64,000 nucleotides of DNA, taken from contig NZ_JABWGX010000006.1 in assembly GCF_021730435.1 (NCBI RefSeq), forward strand, positions 1-64,000, read 5' to 3'. The stretch is from Xanthobacter agilis (GTDB lineage Bacteria; Pseudomonadota; Alphaproteobacteria; Rhizobiales; Xanthobacteraceae). The translations under genes were made by a program, and so were the position numbers. The notes below the pieces were generated by a model that was given only the letters and a program-made list of their open reading frames with translations, did no database searches and was not told the DNA's origin. This document shows positions 57,132 through 64,000 of the stretch, piece after piece (position 1 is the first letter of the stretch; each line of letters begins with the position of its first letter).

Positions 57132-58442
57132 CTAATCGAGCGGGCGGCCGGCGCGGTCGGGCACGCTCAGCACCGCCAGGAACGCCAGGGTCGCGGCGCC
57201 GATGAGATAGCCCGCCGGGGCCAGCGGATTTCCGGTGGCGTTCACCAGCAGCACCGCCACCATGGGCGCGGTGCCGCCGCCGATGCCGATGGCGATGTTC
57301 CAGCTCAGGCCCACCGAGGTGCAGCGGGTGCGGCGGGAGAACATCTCCGCCAGCATCACCGGCATGGCGCCGCCGGTGGCGATGAGCACGGAAAAGGCGA
57401 TCTGGCTGATGAGCGCAAGGGTGGGATCGCCCGAGCGCATGAGCTGGAACAGCGGCCAGGAAAACAGCGCCAACCCGAGGAACCCGGCCCCGAGCACCAG
57501 CTTGCGCCCGACGAGGTCCGACAGCGCGGCGAAGGCCACCGCCATCACCAGCACCACCAGCATGCTGATGGTGTTCAATTCCAGCGCCAGCGCCGGGCTG
57601 AAGCCGTCCACCTGCTGCTGCCAGGTCGCGAGATAGACGAAGATGAGGTAGAAGGAGAGGCCCACCACGAAATTGAAGCACGACGCCCGCAGGATATCGC
57701 GCCAGCCGTCGCGGAACGCCGCCACCAGTGGCAGGCCTTTTTCTACGCCCAGGGGTGTTTCCGGCACTGTGCGCCGCAGCACCAGCGTGAACCCGCCCAG
57801 GACGAGGCCGAGCAAGAACGGCAGCCGCCAGCCCCAGGCGTCCAATTGGTCGGGGGTGAGCACCTGCGTGGTCAAGGCGCCGATGCCGGAGCCCACCAGC
57901 GTGCCGCCGTTGCAGCCCACCGTCGCGAGGGCGGCGCAGGCGCCGCGCCAGCGGCTGGGAGCGCCTTCCGCCAGGAACACCGCCGACGACATGTATTCGC
58001 CGCCGATGCACAGGCCCTGCACCAGCCGCAGCGCCAGCAGCAGGGCCGGCGCCGCCACGCCGGCCACGGCATAGGTGGGCAGCAGCCCCACCGCCACCGT
58101 CGACACCGTCATGCACAGGGCCGAGGCCAGCATGGCGGCGCGGCGGCCGTGCCGGTCGCCGATGTGGCCGAACACGATGGAGCCCAGCGGCCGCATCAGG
58201 AAGGAGGCGGCGAACACCCCGAACACCGAGATCAATCCGGCGCTGGGACTGGAATCGGGAAAGAAATTGCGCGCGAACACCGTGGCGAGGAAGCCGTAGA
58301 CCGCGAAGTCGTACCATTCCAGCATGTTGCCCATGGCCGCCGCGGCCATGGCGCTGGCGGAGAGGCGCCCACCCCGCTCCCGAGGATGTTCGCAGCCCCG
58401 CGCAGGGTCCGCTGGCGGAGAGGCGGCTGCGGTCACGCTCAT
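57132..58442 (-). CDS. MFS metabolite:H+ symporter (MHS family), copy 1
   Basis: The ATG at 58442 (GGAG upstream) gives 436 residues and about 12 spans. Signatures of the MHS group are MGNMLEWYDFAVYGFLATVF, the loop FGHIGDRHGRRAAML and GEYMSSAVFLAE. The proteins of this group import organic acids or betaines (ProP, KgtP, ShiA types). The substrate cannot be read. It is close to the next upstream gene in sequence and length, so they are tandem paralogues. Confidence 0.92.
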   Translation of the reverse strand: MSVTAAASPPADPARGCEHPRERGGRLSASAMAAAAMGNMLEWYDFAVYGFLATVFARNFFPDSSPSAGLISVFGVFAASFLMRPLGSIVFGHIGDRHGRRAAMLASALCMTVSTVAVGLLPTYAVAGVAAPALLLALRLVQGLCIGGEYMSSAVFLAEGAPSRWRGACAALATVGCNGGTLVGSGIGALTTQVLTPDQLDAWGWRLPFLLGLVLGGFTLVLRRTVPETPLGVEKGLPLVAAFRDGWRDILRASCFNFVVGLSFYLIFVYLATWQQQVDGFSPALALELNTISMLVVLVMAVAFAALSDLVGRKLVLGAGFLGLALFSWPLFQLMRSGDPTLALISQIAFSVLIATGGAMPVMLAEMFSRRTRCTSVGLSWNIAIGIGGGTAPMVAVLLVNATGNPLAPAGYLIGAATLAFLAVLSVPDRAGRPLD

Positions 58443-58543
58443 GCTTGCGGCTCCATCTCGCGGCGCCACCTTGCAGCGCCATCCGGCGGCGCCACTTGGC
58501 GGCGCGTCCTTGCGGCTTTTGGGCGCGCTTGTGGCCGGCGCCT

Positions 58544-59848
58544 TCAGGGCATGGGCCGTCTGGCGCGGTCGGTCATGAAGAAGGTGGCGGCCAGCGACAG
58601 CGCGGCCACCGCCATGATGTAGACCGCCGGCCCCATGTCGTCATGCAGGCCGCTGACCAGATAGACGCCGATCATGGGCGCGGTGCCGCCCGCCAGGCCT
58701 CGGCTGACATTGTTGCTGACGGCGGCGGCGGAGCAGCGCGTGGCGCGCTTGAACATCTCCGCCAGGATCGCGGGCGAGACGCTGGTGTAGGCGGCGATCA
58801 GAACGGCGAAGCCCAATTGGCCCATGATGGCACTCTGTTCGGTGGTGGCGCTGAGCAGCCGGAACAGGGGCCATGAGAACAGCACGAAGCCGATGAGGGC
58901 GCCGGCCAGCACTCGCTTGCGGCCGATGACATCCGACAGCGCGGCGAACAGCGGCAGCAAGGCCACCGTGACGATCATGCTGAAGGTGTTGACCTGGAGC
59001 GCGCTGCCCGGCGACAGGCCATCCACCTGCTGCATGTAGGTCACCAGATAGACGAACAGCATGTAGGTGTTCACGCCGCCGGCGAGATTGATGAGCGTGC
59101 AGACGAGCATGGCCCGCCAATCGTCGATGAAGGCCCGCATCAGCGGGCTGCGCGGCCGTTCCGGCGGCTCCTCCTGCGCGGATCTCATGCCGTAGCGCAG
59201 CCAGAGGGTGGTGATGCCGAGCAGCAGGCCCACCAGGAACGGCAGGCGCCATCCCCATGCCATGAGCTCTTCCTGCGACAGCAGGGAGGCGGTGGCCGCG
59301 CCCACCAGCGACCCCAGCATGGTGCCGCCCATGGCGCCCACGGAGCAGAGGCTGAGCAGCAGCCCGCGCCAGCGCGGCTGGGCCCGCTCCGCGAGAAAGA
59401 CCACCGAGGTGGAATATTCCCCACCCAGGGACACGCCCTGCAACAGGCGCAGCAGCAGCAGCAGCACCGGGGCCGCCATGCCGGCGGTGGCATAGGTCGG
59501 CAGAAGGCCGATGCTTGCGGTGGAGACGCACATCAGGCCGGCGGAGAGATAGAGCGCGTGCCGGCGCCCGTGGCGGTCGCCGATGTGGCCGAAGATGACG
59601 CCGCCCACCGGCCGCATCAGGAACGAGGCCGCCAGCATCCCATAGGCCGCCAGCAGGCCGGCGAAGCCGTTGTCCGCGGGAAAGAAATTGCGCGCGAAGA
59701 TGGCCGCCAGGAAGCCGTAGGCGCCGAAGTCGTACCACTCCAGCATGTTGCCCACGCTTCCCGCCAGCACCAGGCGGAGCGACAGGGGCGGCGGGCTGTC
59801 CGCCGTGGTGGCGGCGGTGGCGTCCGCGGTCGCGGTTCCAACGCTCAC
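58544..59848 (-). CDS. MFS metabolite:H+ symporter (MHS family), copy 2
   Basis: The GTG at 59848 gives 434 residues, similar to copy 1; an upstream ATG at 60040 would add a Pro/Arg-rich stretch unlikely to be translated. Signatures are GNMLEWYDFGAYGFLAAIFA, FGHIGDRHGRRHALYL and GEYSTSVVFLAERAQ. It shares the overall 12-span layout. It lies between copy 1 and glyQ on the same strand. The interval 59849-60094 shows nothing recognisable. Confidence 0.88.
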   Translation of the reverse strand: MSVGTATADATAATTADSPPPLSLRLVLAGSVGNMLEWYDFGAYGFLAAIFARNFFPADNGFAGLLAAYGMLAASFLMRPVGGVIFGHIGDRHGRRHALYLSAGLMCVSTASIGLLPTYATAGMAAPVLLLLLRLLQGVSLGGEYSTSVVFLAERAQPRWRGLLLSLCSVGAMGGTMLGSLVGAATASLLSQEELMAWGWRLPFLVGLLLGITTLWLRYGMRSAQEEPPERPRSPLMRAFIDDWRAMLVCTLINLAGGVNTYMLFVYLVTYMQQVDGLSPGSALQVNTFSMIVTVALLPLFAALSDVIGRKRVLAGALIGFVLFSWPLFRLLSATTEQSAIMGQLGFAVLIAAYTSVSPAILAEMFKRATRCSAAAVSNNVSRGLAGGTAPMIGVYLVSGLHDDMGPAVYIMAVAALSLAATFFMTDRARRPMP

Positions 59849-60094
59849 GCGGGGGCACCGGTGGGTGTCGCCGGTGGGGCGCGGCGCCCGGCCGGGGGAG
59901 CCGTCACCCGGCGGGGATGCGAGCGCCGGTGGCCCGGTGCCGGGCCGAGGCGCCGCGACGTCTGGCGCGGACGCGAAATAGAGCCGTCGAGCACGAAGCC
60001 CCCCCCAAGGCGCGTGTAACCCGTTCCACCATACCTTCAAGGACCGGGTGTCGCCAAGGGGGAGCGCGCGCGGGCGATGGCTGGTCGGGGCGGC

Positions 60095-61021
60095 TCAGGC
60101 GCCGCCGCCGGCGGTCTTCAGCCAGGCGGCGCCGCAGGCCTTGGCCAATTCGCGCACGCGCAGGATGTAGCTCTGTCGCTCGGTCACCGAGATGACGCCA
60201 CGGGCGTCGAGCAGGTTGAAGACGTGCGACGCCTTGATGCACTGGTCGTAGGCCGGCAGCGCCATCAGGTGCTTTTCGCCGGCGTCGCCTGCCGCGAGAT
60301 ATTTGTGGCAGGCGCCCTCGGCCATGCGGAACTGCTCCAGCAGCATGTCGGTGTCGGCATATTCGAAATTGTGCCGCGAATATTCCTGCTCGGCCTGGAG
60401 GAAGACATCGCCATAGCTGGTCTTTTCGGCGCCCTCGCGGCCGTTGAAATTGAGGTCGTAGACGTTCTCGACCCCCTGCACATACATGGCGAGGCGTTCC
60501 AGCCCATAGGTCAGTTCACCCGCCACCGGCGCGCACTCGAAGCCGGCCACCTGCTGGAAATAGGTGAATTGGGACACCTCCATGCCGTCGCACCAGCACT
60601 CCCAGCCCAGGCCCCAGGCGCCCAGCGTCGGGCTTTCCCAGTCGTCTTCCACAAAGCGCACGTCGTGGATCTTGAGATCCACGCCAATGGCGTCCAGCGA
60701 CTTGAGGTAGAGCTCCTGGAGGTTGTCGGGCGAGGGCTTCAGGATCACCTGGAACTGGTAATAATGCTGGAGCCGGTTGGGGTTCTCGCCATAGCGCCCG
60801 TCCTTGGGCCGGCGCGAGGGCTGCACATAGGCCGCCTTCCAGGGCTTGGGGCCGAGCGCGCGCAGGGTGGTGGCGGGGTGGAAGGTGCCGGCGCCCACCT
60901 CCATGTCGTAGGGTTGGAGGATCACGCAGCCCTGGTCCGCCCAGAAGCGCTGCAGGGTCAGCAGCAGGGCCTGGAAGGAGCGGTCGGGCCGCATGTGGGG
61001 CGGAAGGGCGGGATCGATCAT
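60095..61021 (-). CDS. glyQ: glycyl-tRNA synthetase alpha subunit
   Basis: The 308-residue class II catalytic subunit charges tRNA-Gly. It begins at the ATG at 61021 ([20 protein letters not shown]); the ATG at 60994 is a shorter alternative. Conserved segments are [56 protein letters not shown] (20), [34 protein letters not shown] (20) and [13 protein letters not shown]. Both motif 2 and motif 3 are present. Confidence 0.97.
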   Translation of the reverse strand: MIDPALPPHMRPDRSFQALLLTLQRFWADQGCVILQPYDMEVGAGTFHPATTLRALGPKPWKAAYVQPSRRPKDGRYGENPNRLQHYYQFQVILKPSPDNLQELYLKSLDAIGVDLKIHDVRFVEDDWESPTLGAWGLGWECWCDGMEVSQFTYFQQVAGFECAPVAGELTYGLERLAMYVQGVENVYDLNFNGREGAEKTSYGDVFLQAEQEYSRHNFEYADTDMLLEQFRMAEGACHKYLAAGDAGEKHLMALPAYDQCIKASHVFNLLDARGVISVTERQSYILRVRELAKACGAAWLKTAGGGA

Positions 61022-61183
61022 CAGGAGGCTCGCGAGACATCGGGCGGACGGGCGCGGGGCCGGGAGGGCCACGCGCGCCGCGCCGCGGGCGGAGTGCGCC
61101 GCCGCGCGGGCGGACACTAGATTTTCACCCCGAGGAGATCAAGGGAAGCGGGCGCGGGCGCGCGCAGGTCCATGCGGAAAAGC

Positions 61184-61211
61184 AAAAGCCCCGGCGCCGG
61201 GCGCCGGGGCT
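61184..61211 (-). terminator. intrinsic terminator downstream of the TRAP binding protein
   Basis: A 10-12-bp GC-rich stem (AGCCCCGGCGCC / GGCGCCGGGGCT) is followed on the reverse strand by TTTTGCTTTT. It lies about 38 bp past the stop at 61249. Confidence 0.85.
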
Positions 61212-61248
61212 CGATGTGGTCGCGGGCGCGATGCTGTGCCGGGCGCGA

Positions 61249-62340
61249 TCAGCCGCGGGCGCGGGCGCGCACCATGTAGTCGTCATAGGTGAACTCGACA
61301 ATCTGCCACCACAGATAGCCGTTGTTGCGGAACACCTTCACGTCTTCCCAGATCTTCTTGAACTCTGGGTTCTTGGCCGAGATTTCATCATAGAGGCTGT
61401 GGGCCGCCTTATAGGCCGCGTCCAGCACGTCGTTGGGGTAGCGGCGCAGCTGGGTGCCGGACTTCACCAGGCTCTGGATGGCGATGGGATTCTTGGCGTC
61501 GTAGCTGGCGAGCATGCTCTCGTTGGCGCGGGCGCAGGCGGCGGTAAGGGCGGCGCGGTAGGATTTTGGCAGCTTCTCCAGCTCTTCCAGGTTGAAGAAG
61601 AAGTTGAGCGCCGCGCACCCTTCCCACCAGCCGGGGTAATAATAATACTGCGCCACCTTGTAGAGGCCGAGCCGCTCGTCGTCATAGGGGCCGACCCATT
61701 CGGCGGCGTCGATGGTGCCCTTCTCCAGCGCCGGGTAGATGTCGCCGCCGGCGAGCTGCTGCGGCACCACGCCGAGCTTGGCCATCACCTGCCCGCCCAT
61801 GCCGGCGATGCGCATCTTGAGGCCCTGGAGGTCGGCGACCGTCTTGATCTCCTTGCGGAACCAGCCGCCCATCTGGCCGCCGGTGTTGCCGCCGGGCAGC
61901 ATGGAGACGCCATACTTCTTGTAGAAGTCGTTGAGCAGGGTCAGGCCATTGCCATAGAGGAACCAGGCATTGGTCTGGCGGGTATTGAGGGAGAACGGAA
62001 TGGCGGTGCCGAGGCCGAAGGTCGGATCCTTGCCCACATAATAATAGGAGGCCGAGTGGCACATCTCGACGGTCTTGTTCTGGGTGGCGTCAAGGGCCTG
62101 CAGGCCGGGCACGATCTCACCCGCCGCGAACACCTGGATCTGGAACTTGCCGTCGGTGGCCTCGGCCACCGTCTTGGACATGAGCTCCGCGGCGCCGTAG
62201 ATGGTGTCGAGCGACTTGGGGAAGGACGAGGTGCAGCGCCACTTCACCTCCGGCGCGGACTGGGCGATGGCCGGCATGGCCACGGCGGTCGATGCGGCGA
62301 CGCCGGCTCCGGCGGCGGTCAGGAAATCACGGCGTTTCAT
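61249..62340 (-). CDS. TRAP transporter substrate-binding protein, DctP type
   Basis: The 363-residue protein begins MKRRDFLTAAGAGVAASTAV, a twin-arginine-like signal (RRDFL). The mature part has the TRAP family features KWRCTSSFPKSLDTIYGAAE, DLQGLKMRIAGMGGQVMAKL (20), GGDIYPALEKGTIDAAEWVG (20) and the aromatic YYYYPGWWEG. It resembles the TakP/alpha-keto-acid branch. DctQ and DctM membrane subunits are not encoded next to it, which leaves it an orphan here. Its transcript ends at 61184-61211. Confidence 0.93.
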   Translation of the reverse strand: MKRRDFLTAAGAGVAASTAVAMPAIAQSAPEVKWRCTSSFPKSLDTIYGAAELMSKTVAEATDGKFQIQVFAAGEIVPGLQALDATQNKTVEMCHSASYYYVGKDPTFGLGTAIPFSLNTRQTNAWFLYGNGLTLLNDFYKKYGVSMLPGGNTGGQMGGWFRKEIKTVADLQGLKMRIAGMGGQVMAKLGVVPQQLAGGDIYPALEKGTIDAAEWVGPYDDERLGLYKVAQYYYYPGWWEGCAALNFFFNLEELEKLPKSYRAALTAACARANESMLASYDAKNPIAIQSLVKSGTQLRRYPNDVLDAAYKAAHSLYDEISAKNPEFKKIWEDVKVFRNNGYLWWQIVEFTYDDYMVRARARG

Positions 62341-62449
62341 GCGGGCAGCTCCCTAGGACGTCTTTGACGACGCCATCCGCGCCTCGGGCGAAGCGGCGTC
62401 ATTGATCTATCTAGAGCGGGCATCTGCCTAGGGAAAGCATGTTTGCACC

Positions 62450-62491
62450 GCAAAAATGGCGTTGAGGCACCTAAAGATGCTTCAACGCCAT
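62450..62491 (-). terminator. intrinsic terminator of mrp
   Basis: On the reverse strand, TGGCGTTGAAGCA (62490-62478) pairs with TGCCTCAACGCCA (62469-62457) with one G-U wobble around an 8-base loop, and TTTTTG follows. It begins 26 bp past the mrp stop. Confidence 0.88.
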
Positions 62492-62516
62492 CTCTTGCGA
62501 CATAAAATGACGCAGT

Positions 62517-63656
62517 CTATTCGATGACGATGCGCGGCGCGGTCTTGGCGCCGGCCTCGACGCGGTCGAGGGCGGCCTTCACGCCGGCTGCCACATGGCG
62601 ATAGGCGGCGGCCTGCTCGCCTTGCGGGTCGGACACCAGGACCGGCGTGCCGGCGTCCGACATCTCGCGGATGCGCATGTGCAGCGGGATCTCGCCCAGG
62701 AACGGCACGCCCATCTTGTCCGCTTCCTGGTGGGCGCCGCCGTGGCCGAACACGTCCGAGCGCCCGCCGCAGTGGGGGCACACGAAATAGGCCATGTTCT
62801 CCACCACGCCGAGAATGGGCACGTTGACCTTCTCGAACATGGCCACCCCGCGCCGGGCGTCGATCAAGGCGAGGTCCTGCGGGGTGGACACGATGACGGC
62901 GCCGGCCAGGTTCACATTCTGGGCCATGGTGAGCTGAGCGTCGCCGGTGCCGGGGGGCATGTCCACCACCAGCACGTCGAGGGGCCCCCATTTCACGTCC
63001 CGCAGCATCTGGGTGATGGCGCTCATCACCATGGGGCCGCGCCAGATCATGGGGGTTTCTTCTTCCACCAGGAACCCGATGGACATCAGCTTCAGGCCGA
63101 AGTTCTCGAGCGGGATGATGGTCTTGCCGTCCTCCATCTCAGGCTTCTGGGCAAGTCCCGTGAGGCGCGGCAGGGACGGGCCGTAGATGTCGGCGTCGAG
63201 CAGGCCCACCTTCAGCCCCAGGTCGCGCAGGCCCAGGGCGAGGTTGATGGAGGTGGTGGATTTGCCCACGCCGCCCTTGCCCGAGGCAACGGCGATGATG
63301 GCCTTCACCCCCGGCACGGCGGTGCCCTTGGGCGGTGCCGGCGGATGGGCGTGGCCGTGGGCGGGTTTGGCGGCGGGCGCGGCGGTGCGCTCGGCGGTGA
63401 GCGCCACCAGGGCCGAGCTGACCCCCGGCACGGCGGCGACGGCGGCCTCGGCGGCCATGCGCACGTTTTCCCAGGCCCGCACCTGGGCCGGGTCCACATT
63501 GACCGACAGATAGACCTTGCCGGACGTGACCACCACGCCGGACAGGGCCGGGGAGGCGGACAGGGCGACGCCCTCGGGCGTCTTCACCTGTTTGAGAGCG
63601 GCACGCACGGCGTCTTCGGTCACCGTTGCGGTTTCGGCTACGCCATTGTCGGCCAT
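62517..63656 (-). CDS. mrp: Mrp/ApbC-family Fe-S cluster carrier ATPase
   Basis: The ATG at 63656 (GGGAGA seven bases upstream) gives 379 residues. The N-terminal MIP18/DUF59-like domain (VKTPEGVALSASPALSGVVV) is joined by a His/Pro/Ala linker to the P-loop domain with SGKGGVGKSTTSINLA, DADIYGPSLPRLTG, VDMPPGTGDAQLTM and the cluster-binding CPHC. It assembles or transfers 4Fe-4S clusters in the cytosol. Users in the window include IspG and PhnJ. It ends at a strong terminator. Confidence 0.96.
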   Translation of the reverse strand: MADNGVAETATVTEDAVRAALKQVKTPEGVALSASPALSGVVVTSGKVYLSVNVDPAQVRAWENVRMAAEAAVAAVPGVSSALVALTAERTAAPAAKPAHGHAHPPAPPKGTAVPGVKAIIAVASGKGGVGKSTTSINLALGLRDLGLKVGLLDADIYGPSLPRLTGLAQKPEMEDGKTIIPLENFGLKLMSIGFLVEEETPMIWRGPMVMSAITQMLRDVKWGPLDVLVVDMPPGTGDAQLTMAQNVNLAGAVIVSTPQDLALIDARRGVAMFEKVNVPILGVVENMAYFVCPHCGGRSDVFGHGGAHQEADKMGVPFLGEIPLHMRIREMSDAGTPVLVSDPQGEQAAAYRHVAAGVKAALDRVEAGAKTAPRIVIE

Positions 63657-63882
63657 CACGTCTCTCCCGCGCCGCCGCTCCCCGGTGGCGCCCGGCAGCA
63701 GGGCGCCGAGCGCGCGAGCGGCACTCTGGAACCAATCGAATGTGCTCTTGCTTCGCACGATGCGGCCTTTCTGCAAAGCCTCACTAATGAGCGCTGCCTA
63801 TGCAAAAGGCAAATTTTCCGCACAACCTTCGATCATGGGATATTCATTGCATACATTGATGGCGCAAGATGGGAAACGCGCG

Positions 63883-64000
63883 TCACGAGGGGCTGTCGCC
63901 GAGGCGCAGAATGCGGGCGATGTCGGCCTTCAGCTCCGGCAGCAGCTCGGCCTCGAAGAAGGAGTGGCGCTTCAGCCAGCCGGTGTTGCGCCAGGAGGGA
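63883..64000 (-). CDS. 3' end of an unidentified gene at the window edge
   Basis: On the reverse strand the last 38 codons before TGA (63883-63885) read as the tail PSWRNTGWLKRHSFFEAELL, then an acidic helical end. The composition is protein-like. I do not recognise the family from this short part. About 225 bp separate it from the mrp start downstream; that stretch is AT-rich near 63775-63860 and should carry the mrp promoter. Confidence 0.6.
   Translation of the reverse strand, partial: PSWRNTGWLKRHSFFEAELLPELKADIARILRLGDSPS

Overview
The window is about 64 kb of GC-rich (near 70% by eye) bacterial chromosome. It looks like an alphaproteobacterium of the Hyphomicrobiales, possibly Xanthobacteraceae. 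The support is a SciP/DUF1153 cell-cycle regulator, the alphaproteobacterial TIGR02302 membrane protein, DUF2076, a Mur/FtsW segment, IHF-beta followed by LapA, BdhA and a complete C-P lyase operon. The genus is inference. I see no rRNA, tRNA, insertion sequence, phage gene or CRISPR array.

Region 1 to 19 kb: the end of an unidentified gene with a strong terminator, a DUF3309 peptide, then a TPR membrane protein next to a sigma-54 activator whose receiver has lost its phospho-acceptor Asp. After these come an XRE regulator, a Gln/Gly/Tyr-rich DUF2076 protein, ispG with a Zur-like Fur regulator, bdhA with a patatin-like lipase, a macro-domain/RluA pair, the long TIGR02302 protein and a ligase-associated DExH helicase carrying a low-complexity insert. 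Between the last two lies a 775-bp gene-free stretch. It contains an inverted, nonsense-mutated relic of the TIGR02302 gene and an 18-bp tandem repeat.

Region 19.5 to 39 kb: ftsW-murG-murC, without murD or murB beside them. Next are a membrane diguanylate cyclase coupled to a Nudix hydrolase, sppA-ihfB-lapA, the sulfate permeases cysT-cysW without cysP or cysA, a small secreted protein, asd, a Trm112-like protein, two interspersed inverted-repeat elements (one supplies a neighbour's stop codon), a Nudix/old-yellow-enzyme pair, PhzF-like, PdxY, an SDR, a polysaccharide deacetylase and a probable 26-residue membrane peptide.

Region 39.5 to 51.6 kb: the phosphonate regulon. phnC-phnD-phnE-phnE encode the importer, with an intrinsic-terminator-like hairpin between phnD and the first phnE. 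A PPOX-type flavoprotein and the repressor phnF run the other way. phnGHIJKLMN then form a tightly overlapping C-P lyase operon, so phosphonates can be imported, activated to the triphosphonate, cleaved by PhnJ and returned to PRPP.

Region 51.6 to 64 kb: sciP, a secreted PAP2 phosphatase with an autotransporter-type beta-strand repeat but no barrel, glyS and glyQ separated by two paralogous metabolite:H+ symporters, an orphan TRAP-type binding protein, the Mrp/ApbC Fe-S scaffold ATPase, and the end of an unidentified gene.
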